Assembly: GCF_024749045.1 (NCBI RefSeq)
Contig: NZ_CP087184.1
Location: 4,712,001-4,776,000, forward strand
From: Pseudomonas sp. B21-028
GTDB taxonomy: Bacteria; Pseudomonadota; Gammaproteobacteria; Pseudomonadales; Pseudomonadaceae
Reading direction: 5' to 3'
DNA: 64,000 nucleotides
Shown: one piece after another, positions 8,178 through 17,718 of the stretch
How positions within the stretch are numbered: position 1 is the stretch's first letter
Layout of the letters: each line of letters opens with the position of its first letter
The notes under the pieces: model-generated
Seen by the model: only the letters and a program-made list of their open reading frames with translations
Database searches by the model: none
What the model was told of the DNA's origin: nothing
Made by a program: the position numbers and the translations under genes

Positions 8178-10078
8178 CCTTGCGTCGCCGTTGGGATATC
8201 AATACACGCACCCAGCTCATCGCCCTGGGTCCGGCGCTGTTGCTGACGGTGCTGTTGATCAGCTTCTTCACCTTCGTGCGAATCCAGGACCTGCGCCAGG
8301 AACTCAATCACACCGGGCAACTGATCGCCAACCAATTGGCTCCGGCCACCGAATATGGAGTGATTTCCGGTAACAACGATGTACTGGAAAGTCTGCTCAC
8401 CGCCACCCTGGCCACGCCCCACGTGCGTTTTCTGGAAATACAGGACAGCACGCACCGGGTGTTGGTGCACGTCGAGCAGTCCGCGCAAGACCGCGTGCAT
8501 TCCCAGCAGATCGAAATGTTCCAGGCGCCGGTTCGCCTGCAACGCATCAGCCTGAACAACGATTTCCTGCAAGGCAACAGCACGCCCATCGAGGCGCCCG
8601 GCGAAGATTACCTGGGCCGGGTGATCGTCGGCATGTCCAGTGATGCCTTCAGCCAGCGGCAGCAGGAAATCCTCTTCAAGGCCGCGATCCTGGCGTTGTT
8701 CGCCCTGCTGTTCACCTTTCTGGTAGCGCGTCGCCTGGCCTCTGACCTGTCCCGGCCGATCCGCGACATCGGCAATGCCGTCAAGGCCATCCAGCAAGGC
8801 GACTACAGCAAGCCGTTGCCTATCGTGGACGACGCCGAGCTGGGGGCCTTGTCGCGACACATCAACAACCTGGCCGACGGCCTGGACCAAGCCAGTCGGG
8901 AACAGCACCAGGCCATGGCGCAGCTGATCAGGACCCGGGAAGAAGCGGAAAAAGCCAACAGCGCCAAATCGGAATTCCTGGCCATGATGAGCCACGAATT
9001 GCGCACCCCTATGAACGGTGTGCTGGGCATGCTGCAACTGCTGGAAACCACCCGGATGACCGATGAGCAGCACGAGTACACGGCGCTGGCTTCGGAATCC
9101 ACCGAACACCTGCTGAAGGTGATCAACGACATCCTCGATTTCTCGCGCATCGAACGCTCGGCCCTGGAACTGGAACACATCCCGTTCAACCTGACCGAGC
9201 TGGTGGGCAGTTGCGCCCAGTCGTTCCAGCACAGCGCCGCCCAACGCAAACTGGGCCTGGACCTGTTGATTCCCGACGACATGAAGGCCTTGCAGGTGCA
9301 AGGCGATCCGACGCGGATCCGACAGATCCTGGTGAACCTGATCGGCAACGCGCTGAAGTTCACCGAGCAGGGACGTGTCACCGTGCAGTGTCAGTGGCAG
9401 GCCCTGGACCACGAGCTGATGTGGTTCACCTGCACGGTGCGCGACAGCGGCATCGGCATTTCGCCCGACAGTCTGGAGCGCATGTTCGACGCTTTCCAGC
9501 AGGCCGACAGTTCGATTTCCCGCCGCTACGGCGGCACCGGCCTGGGCCTGCCGATCGCGCGCACCCTGGCCGAGCGCATGGGCGGTACGCTGCGGGCCCA
9601 GAGCGAGGAAGGCCAGGGTTCGGTGTTTACCCTGGAGATTCCGCTGGCCCTGTCCACACAGAACCCGACGGAAATGGTGCCGCGGCGGCTGTCCCAAGGC
9701 AGCGAGGGTGGTGAAGGCCGCAACGTGCTGCTGGTGGAGGACAACCCGGTGAACCAGACCGTGATCGAAGCCATGTTGCGCAGCCTGGGCTTCACCGTCA
9801 GCATCGCCGCCGACGGTGCCCAGGCCATCCGCAGCGCTGAAAGCCTGATGTTCGAATTGATCCTCATGGACTGCCGCTTGCCGGTGGTGGACGGCTACGA
9901 GGCCACGCGACGGATCCGCCAGTTGCCAGGCTGCAGCGAGGTGCCGATCGTCGCCTTGACGGCCAATGCCTTGCAGGGCGATCGCGAAGCCTGCCTGGCG
10001 GCGGGTATGAACGATTACCTCGCAAAGCCGTTCAAAAGGGTTGATCTGCAGCATATTCTGCAGCGTTGGGTGCATTAG
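8174..10078 (+). CDS. Hybrid sensor histidine kinase/response regulator
   Basis: A 634-residue inner-membrane hybrid kinase. TM1 is at about 14-34, a periplasmic region of about 140 residues follows, then TM2 near 170-190, HAMP, and HisKA with the phosphorylated His274 in MMSHELRTPMNG. The HATPase domain includes GNALKF, DSGIGIS and GGTGLGLP. A receiver domain near 515-630 has Asp566 in MDCRLPVVDG. There is no HPt domain, so phosphate must pass to a separate HPt protein. Position upstream of fabA-fabB and domain order match P. aeruginosa PA1611, reported from memory to interact with RetS and act through HptB. The start at 8174 overlaps the upstream stop by 4 bp. Confidence 0.92.
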   Translation: MTLRRRWDINTRTQLIALGPALLLTVLLISFFTFVRIQDLRQELNHTGQLIANQLAPATEYGVISGNNDVLESLLTATLATPHVRFLEIQDSTHRVLVHVEQSAQDRVHSQQIEMFQAPVRLQRISLNNDFLQGNSTPIEAPGEDYLGRVIVGMSSDAFSQRQQEILFKAAILALFALLFTFLVARRLASDLSRPIRDIGNAVKAIQQGDYSKPLPIVDDAELGALSRHINNLADGLDQASREQHQAMAQLIRTREEAEKANSAKSEFLAMMSHELRTPMNGVLGMLQLLETTRMTDEQHEYTALASESTEHLLKVINDILDFSRIERSALELEHIPFNLTELVGSCAQSFQHSAAQRKLGLDLLIPDDMKALQVQGDPTRIRQILVNLIGNALKFTEQGRVTVQCQWQALDHELMWFTCTVRDSGIGISPDSLERMFDAFQQADSSISRRYGGTGLGLPIARTLAERMGGTLRAQSEEGQGSVFTLEIPLALSTQNPTEMVPRRLSQGSEGGEGRNVLLVEDNPVNQTVIEAMLRSLGFTVSIAADGAQAIRSAESLMFELILMDCRLPVVDGYEATRRIRQLPGCSEVPIVALTANALQGDREACLAAGMNDYLAKPFKRVDLQHILQRWVH

Positions 10079-10164
10079 TAGCCTGTGTAGCTGGCGTGAA
10101 AGGCGAAAGTGCGGCAGTCTTAGGCACCCGAACGAGCCTCGATTGAGGCTTGAATAAAAATTTC

Positions 10165-10182
10165 AGTGCACAGGTGTACATT
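10165..10182. promoter_or_regulatory. Candidate fatty-acid regulator operator upstream of fabA
   Basis: AGTGCACAGGTGTACATT is an imperfect palindrome (half-sites AGTGCAC and AATGTAC) about 130 bp before the fabA start. It resembles the AGTG(N)AC...GT(N)CACT-type sites of the TetR regulators DesT and FabR that control unsaturated fatty acid genes. The assignment is by resemblance only. Confidence 0.35.
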
Positions 10183-10314
10183 CATTTTCCGTGCGCTGTG
10201 ACTTTCACTACAACGCAATAGTCTATGAGTAGGCTGTCGATTCGAGGCATGACCGCTTCGGTCGGTCGGGAAGATTCGCCCAACCCTGCCGCATGGGACT
10301 ATTGAGGAGCTCGC

Positions 10315-10830
10315 ATGACCAAACAAAACGCCTTTACCCGGGAAGATCTGCTGCGCTGCAGTCGCGGTGAGCTGTTCGGCCCAGGTAACGCGCAACTGCC
10401 CGCCCCGAACATGCTGATGGTGGATCGCATCGCCCATATCAGCGAAGAGGGTGGCAAGTACGGCAAAGGTGAATTGGTCGCCGAGCTGGATATCAATCCG
10501 GACCTGTGGTTCTTCGCCTGCCATTTCGAAGGCGATCCGGTCATGCCGGGCTGCCTGGGCCTGGATGCCATGTGGCAACTGGTCGGCTTTTTCCTCGGCT
10601 GGCAGGGTCTGCCGGGCCGTGGTCGCGCCCTGGGTTCGGGCGAAGTGAAGTTCTTTGGTCAGGTCCTCCCGACCGCGAAGAAAATCACCTATAACATTCA
10701 TATCAAACGCGTCCTCAAGGGCAAGCTGAACATGGCCATTGCCGATGGTTCGGTGAGTGTCGACGGTCGCGAGATCTACACCGCCGAGGGCCTTCGGGTC
10801 GGCGTTTTCACCTCCACTGACAACTTCTAA
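10315..10830 (+). CDS. fabA: 3-hydroxydecanoyl-ACP dehydratase/isomerase
   Basis: A 171-residue dehydratase that converts 3-hydroxydecanoyl-ACP to trans-2-decenoyl-ACP and isomerises it to cis-3, the branch point of unsaturated fatty acid synthesis. Catalytic His70 ([12 protein letters not shown]) and Asp84 (LGLDAMWQ) sit exactly where they do in E. coli FabA. A GAGGAG ribosome-binding site precedes the ATG. fabB follows after 11 bp in the same operon. The cytoplasmic enzyme works as a dimer. Confidence 0.97.
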   Translation: MTKQNAFTREDLLRCSRGELFGPGNAQLPAPNMLMVDRIAHISEEGGKYGKGELVAELDINPDLWFFACHFEGDPVMPGCLGLDAMWQLVGFFLGWQGLPGRGRALGSGEVKFFGQVLPTAKKITYNIHIKRVLKGKLNMAIADGSVSVDGREIYTAEGLRVGVFTSTDNF

Positions 10831-10841
10831 GGGTTATCCGC

Positions 10842-12062
10842 ATGCGCCGCGTCGTTATCACTGGTCTGGGTATCGTTTCTTGCCTGGGCAATGACAAAGA
10901 GACCGTCTCCGCTAACCTGCGTGCAAGTCGCCCTGGCATCCGGTTCAACCCGGAATACGCCGAAATGGGTCTGCGTAGCCAGGTTTCCGGCTCCATTGAC
11001 CTCAATCTCGAAGAACTGATCGATCGCAAGATCTACCGTTTTGTCGGCCATGCCGCGGCTTACGCCTACCTGGCCATGAAGGACGCCATCGCTGACTCCG
11101 GCCTGACCGAAGAGCAGGTGTCCAACCCGCGCACCGGCCTGATCGCCGGCTCGGGCGGCGCCTCGACCCTGAACCAGATGGAAGCGCTGGACATCCTGCG
11201 CGAGAAAGGCGTCAAGCGCGTCGGTCCGTATCGCGTCACCCGGACCATGAGCAGCACCGTTTCCGCCTGCCTGGCCACGCCTTTCAAGATCAAGGGCCTG
11301 AACTACTCCATCGCTTCTGCCTGCGCCACCAGTGCCCACTGCATCGGTACCGCCATGGAACAGATCCAGATGGGCAAGCAGGACGTCGTGTTCGCCGGCG
11401 GCGGTGAAGAAGAACACTGGAGCCAGTCGTTCCTGTTCGACGCCATGGGCGCCTTGTCCAGCAAGCGCAACGAAACGCCGGAAAAAGCTTCCCGCGCTTA
11501 CGATGCCGACCGTGACGGTTTCGTCATCGCCGGTGGTGGCGGCATGGTGGTGGTCGAAGAGCTGGAACATGCCCTGGCCCGTGGTGCGAAAATCTACGCG
11601 GAAATCGTCGGCTACGGCGCCACGTCCGACGGCTACGACATGGTGGCTCCAAGCGGCGAAGGCGCTATCCGCTGCATGCAGATGGCCATGTCCACCGTCG
11701 ACGCACCCATCGACTACCTGAACACCCACGGCACTTCGACTCCGGTCGGCGACGTTGCGGAAATGAAAGGTGTGCGTGAAGTGTTCGGCGACAAGGCGCC
11801 GGCCATCAGCTCCACCAAGAGCCTGTCGGGTCACTCCCTGGGCGCCGCCGGCGTTCACGAAGCGATCTACTGCATGCTGATGATGGAAGGCAACTTCATC
11901 GCCGGCTCGGCCAACATCGACGAGCTGGACCCTGAAGTGGCCGACCTGCCGATCCTGACCAAGACCCGCGAAAATGCCACCCTCAACACCGTGATGAGCA
12001 ACAGCTTCGGCTTCGGTGGCACCAACGCCACCCTGGTGCTGAAGCGCTGGCAGGGCAAGTAA
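10842..12062 (+). CDS. fabB: 3-oxoacyl-ACP synthase I
   Basis: A 406-residue condensing enzyme that elongates the cis-3-decenoyl-ACP made by FabA. The catalytic triad is visible: Cys161 in SACATSAHC, a histidine in [11 protein letters not shown] and a histidine in [11 protein letters not shown]. Length and N-terminus ([16 protein letters not shown]) fit FabB rather than FabF. It is the second gene of the fabAB operon, followed by a strong terminator. Confidence 0.97.
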   Translation: MRRVVITGLGIVSCLGNDKETVSANLRASRPGIRFNPEYAEMGLRSQVSGSIDLNLEELIDRKIYRFVGHAAAYAYLAMKDAIADSGLTEEQVSNPRTGLIAGSGGASTLNQMEALDILREKGVKRVGPYRVTRTMSSTVSACLATPFKIKGLNYSIASACATSAHCIGTAMEQIQMGKQDVVFAGGGEEEHWSQSFLFDAMGALSSKRNETPEKASRAYDADRDGFVIAGGGGMVVVEELEHALARGAKIYAEIVGYGATSDGYDMVAPSGEGAIRCMQMAMSTVDAPIDYLNTHGTSTPVGDVAEMKGVREVFGDKAPAISSTKSLSGHSLGAAGVHEAIYCMLMMEGNFIAGSANIDELDPEVADLPILTKTRENATLNTVMSNSFGFGGTNATLVLKRWQGK

Positions 12063-12085
12063 GCCCCGCCGCTACGCCGCACACG

Positions 12086-12117
12086 AAAACGCCCCGACTG
12101 GTTCGGGGCGTTTTTTT
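12086..12117 (+). terminator. Rho-independent terminator after fabB
   Basis: The stem ACGCCCCGA/TCGGGGCGT closes a short loop and is followed by seven T residues, about 25 bp after the fabB stop. Confidence 0.9.
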
Positions 12118-12149
12118 GCCTGTGTCATTACCCCCTGTGGCTATCACCC

Positions 12150-12297
12150 TGTGGCGAGGGGATTTATCCCCGTTGGGCTGCAAAGCAGCCCCCAAAGCGA
12201 TCGCCCTCATCTGTCTGATGCACCAGGTTATCTGGTTTTAGGGCCGCTTCGCGACCCAGCGGGGCGGTGCGACGTTTCGCTAAATCCCCTCGCCACA
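12150..12297. repeat. Palindromic TGTGGCGAGGGGAT element with an interrupted arm
   Basis: A copy of the palindromic family whose right arm is split. Between CCCAGCGGGG and TAAATCCCCTCGCCACA lie about 16 extra bases (CGGTGCGACGTTTCGC) in place of the usual single A, making this copy 148 bp instead of about 132. Confidence 0.85.
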
Positions 12298-12337
12298 GAA
12301 CCTCATTGCCACGGAGCTCCTATTGCCACAAACACCC

Positions 12338-13357
12338 TTACTCTCGGATCGCCCGAGGCAACACCGCCAGGAAATTATCCCGCGCCACCCTCCTCGCCAC
12401 CTCCTCGGGCAAGGCATCCAGAAACGGATCGAAGCCATGCAGCGTTTTGCCCAGCTTGTTGAAACGTCCGACCACATCCGACCCCACCATGAAGCGCTCC
12501 GGGAAGCGCTCTATCAGTTTTACCCACTCCAGCCGAGGCGTGCCCGCTTCGTCGAGCAAGTAGGGCGTAAGCAGGCTCCAGGACAGGTCTATGTACAGGT
12601 TGGGGTAGGACTCGAGCATCCGGGTCAGGGTCGGCAACAGGAAATCCAGCTGGGTCTGATGCCGATGAATTTCCATGCTGGTGCCAGCGTGGGCCCAGAT
12701 GAAGCGGGTGTGCGGGTGGCTACGCAACGGTTCTTCGATTTCTGGCAGGTACAGCGGATTCTTCTCACGCTTGGAGGTGATGTTGGAATGCAGCATCACC
12801 GGCAGGTCGTGCTCGGCCGCCAGGTGATAGATCATCGTCATGGCTTCGTTGTTGGCGCGCGGGGTGTCGCCCGAGGTCAGCGCCGTGAGGTCATCGTGGC
12901 GGGTAAAGACTTCCCCGATGCCTTCCCACACCCCCGGGTACAGATCGAGCATGCGCTGGACATGAGCAGCGGAGTTCTTGTCATTGGGGTTGAAACCCGA
13001 GAGGAAAGGATGAAAGTGCCGGCGTTGTTCGGTGGTCAGCTTGCCTATCGCCGCCGCGACAATCACATCGGTGGCGCTGTACCAATAGGCGTCCGCATCG
13101 TCACCGGCGTAATAACGTGGACGCTTGGGTTCGTCCTCGTGCCATTTCTTGGCGACCGGGATGCCTGAGATCATCACATGCTCGATGCGATTGTCGTGCA
13201 TCGCCTGGAGCAACTGGGGCATGCCGGCGGTTTCCTGAAAGAAATCGACGTAATGCAGGTGCGCATCGCTGTAGGCATATTCACGGGCCATGGCGGCGGC
13301 GCTCGAAGCGATCAGCAGCCAGGCGAAAAACAGACGGGTCAAGGGAGTCATTTCCAA
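12338..13357 (-). CDS. Secreted amidohydrolase family protein
   Basis: A 339-residue protein of the amidohydrolase-2 (metal-dependent TIM-barrel hydrolase) type. A signal peptide at about 1-25 (LFFAWLLIASSAAAMA) sends it to the periplasm. Metal ligands are suggested by DAHLH at 31-35, by a histidine in VMLHSNI, by IWAHAG and by the final aspartate in VGSDVVG. The reaction is unknown: relatives include decarboxylases and lactonases. An alternative ATG lies two codons downstream (13351). It is a stand-alone gene, convergent with the element at 12150. Confidence 0.8.
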   Translation of the reverse strand: MEMTPLTRLFFAWLLIASSAAAMAREYAYSDAHLHYVDFFQETAGMPQLLQAMHDNRIEHVMISGIPVAKKWHEDEPKRPRYYAGDDADAYWYSATDVIVAAAIGKLTTEQRRHFHPFLSGFNPNDKNSAAHVQRMLDLYPGVWEGIGEVFTRHDDLTALTSGDTPRANNEAMTMIYHLAAEHDLPVMLHSNITSKREKNPLYLPEIEEPLRSHPHTRFIWAHAGTSMEIHRHQTQLDFLLPTLTRMLESYPNLYIDLSWSLLTPYLLDEAGTPRLEWVKLIERFPERFMVGSDVVGRFNKLGKTLHGFDPFLDALPEEVARRVARDNFLAVLPRAIRE

Positions 13358-13470
13358 GGGCCATGTGCAGCATAGACCCCGCCCGTCCCGCTCGGGTTCA
13401 AGACGCCTGTGCCACCGACCCTGACGGCGGGTTATGCTCGCCGCATCCGTCGTTCAATCTGGAAGACACC

Positions 13471-14331
13471 ATGACCACGCTCCTGACCGTTCGCCCCCGC
13501 GCAGAAGATGTCGAAGGCCAGCCGATTCTTCGCCCGCTGCCGTCTGCCAAGTGCCGCAGCGTCGGACCTTTCGTGTTTTTCGACCACATGCTGCAAACCA
13601 CCTACCCGGCGGGTAAAGGGATGAATATCCGCCAGCATCCCCACATCGGGCTCTCCACCCTCACCTATCTGTTCGAGGGAAAAATCCAGCACAAGGACAG
13701 CCTGGGTTCAGACCAGGTGGTCGAAGCCGGCGATGTCAGTTGGATGACCGCAGGCAGCGCCATTGCCCATGTCGAGCGCACGCCGGCAGCGCAATTGGAC
13801 AGCGACTTCGTCATGCACGGATTGCAAGTCTGGCTGGCCTCGCCCCGATCCCACGAACAAGGGCCGGGGCACTACAGCCATCATCCGGCACACACCCTGC
13901 CGGTCAGCGACAACCTGGGCGTCGCTATCCGCATGATCGCCGGGTCGGGCTTTTGCCTGGAATCACCGGTACCGGTGCTGTCTCCTACGCTCTATGCCGA
14001 ACTCAACCTGCAAACCGCGACGACACTGCTGATTCCCACCGAACATGAAGAACGGGCACTGTACCTACTGAGCGGCGAGGCGCTGCTGGAAGGTGAGCCA
14101 CTGGAGCCCCATTCGCTGGTGATACTGCCGGTAGGCGAAGAGATGACCCTGTTTGCCAGCAGCGACTGCCATGCCGTGCTGTTCGGCGGCGCACCGCTGG
14201 ACGGACCGCGCCGGATGAACTGGAATTTCGTCTCCAGCGATCCGGCCCGGATCGACGAAGCCCGCCGACGCTGGGCGGCCGGAGACTGGCCGACCGTGCC
14301 GGGGGAAAGTGAGCGGATCGAGTTGCCCTGA
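13471..14331 (+). CDS. Pirin family protein
   Basis: A 286-residue bicupin of the pirin family. The N-terminal cupin carries the metal-binding histidines in NIRQHPHIGLSTLTYLF, followed by KIQHKD and a glutamate in AHVERTP. The C-terminal half contains a second cupin (ERALYLLSGEALLEG). Bacterial pirins include quercetin 2,3-dioxygenases and regulators of central metabolism, so the exact role is open. The frame stays open upstream, but the ATG at 13471 gives the family N-terminus. It is a single-gene unit divergent from the amidohydrolase. Confidence 0.85.
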   Translation: MTTLLTVRPRAEDVEGQPILRPLPSAKCRSVGPFVFFDHMLQTTYPAGKGMNIRQHPHIGLSTLTYLFEGKIQHKDSLGSDQVVEAGDVSWMTAGSAIAHVERTPAAQLDSDFVMHGLQVWLASPRSHEQGPGHYSHHPAHTLPVSDNLGVAIRMIAGSGFCLESPVPVLSPTLYAELNLQTATTLLIPTEHEERALYLLSGEALLEGEPLEPHSLVILPVGEEMTLFASSDCHAVLFGGAPLDGPRRMNWNFVSSDPARIDEARRRWAAGDWPTVPGESERIELP

Positions 14332-14356
14332 GTTCAGTATCGCCTGATCGATCGTC

Positions 14357-14430
14357 ATCGCGAGCAGGCTCGCTCCCACAGGGGGGAGCGTCGTTCACCA
14401 ATCCAATGTGAGAGCGAGCCTGCTCGCGAT
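14357..14430. repeat. REPIN (type I REP pair)
   Basis: Two inverted REPs, ATCGCGAGCAGGCTCGCTCC at 14357 and its complement ending at 14430, are separated by about 26 bp. The second arm has one change (GTGAGAGC instead of GTGGGAGC). It lies between the pirin and dienelactone hydrolase genes. Confidence 0.9.
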
Positions 14431-14470
14431 GGCGGCAGGCCAGACAACAGCAAATCAGATCAAGCCCAAC

Positions 14471-15199
14471 TCAGCCCGCGAACACTTCATCCAGCAAATT
14501 GTGCATCGACCTGAACGCCCGCTTGGCCACCTTGGCGTTGTACATCATCTTGCCCGGCACATTGGCGTGGGGATCGGTAAACGAATGCACTGCGCCACCG
14601 TAGCTCAGCAGTTGCCAATCGACCCCGGCGGCGTTCATTTCTTGCTCGAAGGCCGGCAGTTGTTCCTTCGGCACCAGCGGGTCGGAAGCGCCGTGCATCA
14701 CCAGCACCGCGCCCTTGATGTTGTGCGCATCCGCCGGGCTCGGCGTATCCAGGGTGCCATGGAACGAGATAGTGGCCTTCAGCGGCGCGCCCTTGCGGGC
14801 CAGCTCCAGGGCACAGCAACCGCCGAAGCAGAAGCCAAACGTGGCGAGTTTCGCAACGTCGACCTGCGCCTCGCCCTGCCCTTGCAGTTGCTCGAATGCC
14901 ACCTGCATGCGCTTGCGCAGCAGGGCCCGGTCATTCTTGAGCGGCATCATCGCCGCCCCCGCCTCATCGGCATTGGTCGGGCGCACGGTCTGGCCGTACA
15001 GGTCGGCGATCAACACCACATAACCCTTGGCCGCCACCGACTTGGCGATTTCCTCGGCTCCCGCCCCTACGCCCATCCAGTTCGGCGCCATCAGCAAGCC
15101 CGGACGCGGGCCCTGCTGGGCGGCATCGAAGGCCAGGCGACTTTCGTAGGTCTGACCGTCGATCTGATAGACCACTGAACGAACCGTAATCTGACTCAT
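14471..15199 (-). CDS. Dienelactone hydrolase family protein
   Basis: A 242-residue alpha/beta hydrolase of the dienelactone hydrolase class. GFCFGGCCALE gives the cysteine nucleophile elbow, HGASDPLVP the acidic residue and GAVHSFTDP the histidine of a Cys-Asp-His triad. No signal peptide is present. Natural substrates in Pseudomonas for this chromosomal copy are unknown, and no aromatic catabolism genes are nearby. It is separated from htpG upstream by a terminator, so it has its own promoter. Confidence 0.85.
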   Translation of the reverse strand: MSQITVRSVVYQIDGQTYESRLAFDAAQQGPRPGLLMAPNWMGVGAGAEEIAKSVAAKGYVVLIADLYGQTVRPTNADEAGAAMMPLKNDRALLRKRMQVAFEQLQGQGEAQVDVAKLATFGFCFGGCCALELARKGAPLKATISFHGTLDTPSPADAHNIKGAVLVMHGASDPLVPKEQLPAFEQEMNAAGVDWQLLSYGGAVHSFTDPHANVPGKMMYNAKVAKRAFRSMHNLLDEVFAG

Positions 15200-15229
15200 G
15201 ACTGTCTCCTTTTTTATGGATACCAGAAA

Positions 15230-15258
15230 TGAAAACCCCGCCGAAGCGGGGTTTTCCT
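15230..15258 (-). terminator. Rho-independent terminator after htpG
   Basis: The stem AAAACCCCGC/GCGGGGTTTT has a CGAA/TTCG tetraloop. On the minus strand it follows the htpG stop and precedes the dienelactone hydrolase start. A/T tracts on both sides could let it act in either direction. Confidence 0.85.
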
Positions 15259-15265
15259 TACCTCA

Positions 15266-17170
15266 TCAAGCTGACAGTTCAACCAGCAGCTTGTTCAGGC
15301 GACGCACATAGGCCGCCGGGTCCTTCAGGCTGTCCCCCGCCGCCAGGGCCGCTTGGTCGAACAGGATGTGCGACAGGTCGCCGAAGCGCTCTTCGCTCTG
15401 CTCGTTGTCGAGTTTTTCCACCAGAGGGTGCGCCGGGTTGAACTCGAAAATCGGCTTGGAATCCGGGACCTTCTGGCCACTGGCTTCCAGGATCTGGCGC
15501 ATTTGCAGGCCGAGGTCCTGCTCTCCGATGGCGAGGATCGCCGGGGAATCGGTCAGGCGGTGCGAGACACGCACTTCGCTGACGGCATCGCCCAGGGCTG
15601 TCTTGAGCCGCTCCACCAGGCCTTCCTTGCTCTTGGCGACTTCTTCGGCGGCTTTCTTGTCTTCTTCCGAATCCAGATTGCCGAGATCCAGATCGCCACG
15701 GGCCACGTCGACGAAGCTCTTGCCGTCGAACTCGTTGAGGTAGCTCATCAGCCACTCATCGATACGGTCGGTCAGCAGCAGCACTTCGATGCCTTTCTTG
15801 CGGAAGACTTCCAGGTGCGGGCTGTTCTTGACCTGTGCATAAGTTTCACCGGTCAGGTAGTAGATCTTGTCCTGACCTTCCTTGGCGCGGGCCAGGTAAT
15901 CGGCCAGGCCGACGATCTGTTCGCCATCGTCGCCCTGGGTCGATGCAAAACGCAGCAAGCCGGCGATTTTCTCTTTGTTGGCGAAGTCCTCGGCCGGACC
16001 TTCCTTCATCACCTGGCCGAAGTTCTTCCAGAAGCTCTTGTACTGCTCGGGCTCGTTCTTCGCCAGTTTTTCCAGCATGTCCAGGACACGCTTGGTCAGC
16101 GCCGACTTCATGGAATCGATGATCGGATCTTTCTGCAGGATTTCCCGCGAAACGTTCAGGGACAGATCGTTGGAATCCACCACGCCCTTGATGAAGCGCA
16201 GGTACAGCGGCAGGAACGATTCGGCCTGGTCCATCACGAATACGCGCTGCACGTACAGCTTCAGGCCACGTGGTGCTTCGCGCTGATACAGGTCGAACGG
16301 GGCGCGGGCCGGCACGTACAGCAGCGAGTTGTACTCCAGCTTGCCTTCGACCTTGTTATGGCTCCAGCTCAGTGGGTTCTCGTAATCGTGGGCGATGTGC
16401 TTGTAGAACTCCTGATATTCCTCGTCCTTCACCTCGGTGCGTGGGCGAGTCCACAGGGCGCTGGCGCGGTTGACGGTTTCCCATTCCACTTCAGGCTTTT
16501 CTTCGCCTTCGGCAGCGGTGACTTCCTTCGGCAGCTCGATCGGCAACGCGATATGGTCGGAGTACTTCTTGATGATATTGCGCAGGCGCCAGCCATCGGC
16601 GAATTCGTCCTCGCCGGACTTGAGGTGCAGCACGATGCGGGTACCGCGATCAGCCTTGTCGACGGTGGCGACTTCAAACTCGCCCTCGCCCTTGGACGAC
16701 CAGTGCACACCTTCGCTCGCAGCGAGGCCGGCACGGCGGCTGAACACTTCGACCTGATCGGCAACGATGAACGCGGAATAGAAGCCGACGCCGAACTGAC
16801 CGATCAGGTGGGAATCCTTCTTCTGGTCGCCCGACAGGTTTTTCATGAAGTCGGCGGTGCCGGACTTGGCGATGGTGCCCAGGTGCGTGATCACCTCTTC
16901 GCGGCTCATGCCGATGCCGTTGTCTTCGAGGGTGACGGTCTTGGCGTCCTTGTCGAAGCTCACACGGATCTTCAGTTCAGCGCCGCCTTCCAGCAATTCT
17001 GGCTTGGACAGGGCTTCGAAACGCAATTTGTCGACAGCATCGGAGGCGTTTGAAATCAGCTCGCGAAGGAAAATTTCCTTATTCGAATACAGCGAGTGAA
17101 TCATCAGGTGCAGCAGTTGCTTCACCTCGGTCTGGAAGCCCAGGGTTTCCTTTTGAGTTTCCACGCTCAT
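15266..17170 (-). CDS. htpG: Molecular chaperone HtpG (Hsp90)
   Basis: A 634-residue cytoplasmic Hsp90. The N-terminal ATPase domain shows [16 protein letters not shown] (Bergerat N box), EDNGIGMS and QFGVGFYS. The middle and C-terminal dimerisation domains complete the expected length. The start MSVETQKET at 17170 is the family start, while the upstream ATG at 17209 adds an unlikely 13-residue leader. It is monocistronic, with its own terminator. Confidence 0.97.
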   Translation of the reverse strand: MSVETQKETLGFQTEVKQLLHLMIHSLYSNKEIFLRELISNASDAVDKLRFEALSKPELLEGGAELKIRVSFDKDAKTVTLEDNGIGMSREEVITHLGTIAKSGTADFMKNLSGDQKKDSHLIGQFGVGFYSAFIVADQVEVFSRRAGLAASEGVHWSSKGEGEFEVATVDKADRGTRIVLHLKSGEDEFADGWRLRNIIKKYSDHIALPIELPKEVTAAEGEEKPEVEWETVNRASALWTRPRTEVKDEEYQEFYKHIAHDYENPLSWSHNKVEGKLEYNSLLYVPARAPFDLYQREAPRGLKLYVQRVFVMDQAESFLPLYLRFIKGVVDSNDLSLNVSREILQKDPIIDSMKSALTKRVLDMLEKLAKNEPEQYKSFWKNFGQVMKEGPAEDFANKEKIAGLLRFASTQGDDGEQIVGLADYLARAKEGQDKIYYLTGETYAQVKNSPHLEVFRKKGIEVLLLTDRIDEWLMSYLNEFDGKSFVDVARGDLDLGNLDSEEDKKAAEEVAKSKEGLVERLKTALGDAVSEVRVSHRLTDSPAILAIGEQDLGLQMRQILEASGQKVPDSKPIFEFNPAHPLVEKLDNEQSEERFGDLSHILFDQAALAAGDSLKDPAAYVRRLNKLLVELSA

Positions 17171-17256
17171 GGTCATCAAACTCCAAGTGGATGGTGGTGT
17201 CCGCCTCACTGAGATGGCGGCGGGATGTCCTCAAGGTGGGGGCGACGATGGGGATT

Positions 17257-17718
17257 TCAAGGGTGGTCAGGCTTTGCAGGTTCCTGGATCTTGAAATGCG
17301 CCCGCGCGGTTGCGATCGGCTCAGCCTGCGCGTCTTGCCAGGCGGTGATGGCAACATTGGCCACCCGTCGGCCCTGACGCCAGACCTGACACCGGGCATA
17401 GGTGTCGCGAAACTGCCCGGCGCGCAGGTAATCCAGGGAAAAATCGATGATTTTCGGCACACCCGGCGTGCGGGTGGCAATCAGCAGATGGACGGCCGCC
17501 GCCAGCTCCATGAAGCCGGCAATCACGCCGCCATGGATCGCCGGCAGTAAAGGGTTACCAATGTTGTCCTTGTTCGCCGGCAGGCGAAAAATCAGGTCAT
17601 TGCCCTGACGTGTGCATTCGGCACCGATAAGCTGGGCATAGGGGATCGCGGCCAGCAGCCGCGCATGGTCGCCCTGCTCGCAGGCCTGGCGCAGGTGTTC
17701 CCGGGTGATGTCGGTCAT
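17257..17718 (-). CDS. PaaI family thioesterase (second of a pair)
   Basis: A 153-residue hotdog-fold thioesterase. GNPLLPAIHGGVIAGFMELA (about residues 52-71) is the active-site helix with the HGG motif and a glutamate at the catalytic acid position. It starts at 17718 in an ATGA overlap with the stop of another hotdog gene, so the two are translated together and may form a heteromeric enzyme. The substrate is unknown. Confidence 0.82.
   Translation of the reverse strand: MTDITREHLRQACEQGDHARLLAAIPYAQLIGAECTRQGNDLIFRLPANKDNIGNPLLPAIHGGVIAGFMELAAAVHLLIATRTPGVPKIIDFSLDYLRAGQFRDTYARCQVWRQGRRVANVAITAWQDAQAEPIATARAHFKIQEPAKPDHP

Noticed and set aside
7301..10078. Hybrid kinase as a 925-residue protein fused to an upstream region
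   Set aside because: The upstream part is out of frame with, and overlaps, the secreted binding protein. A normal kinase N-terminus starts at 8174.
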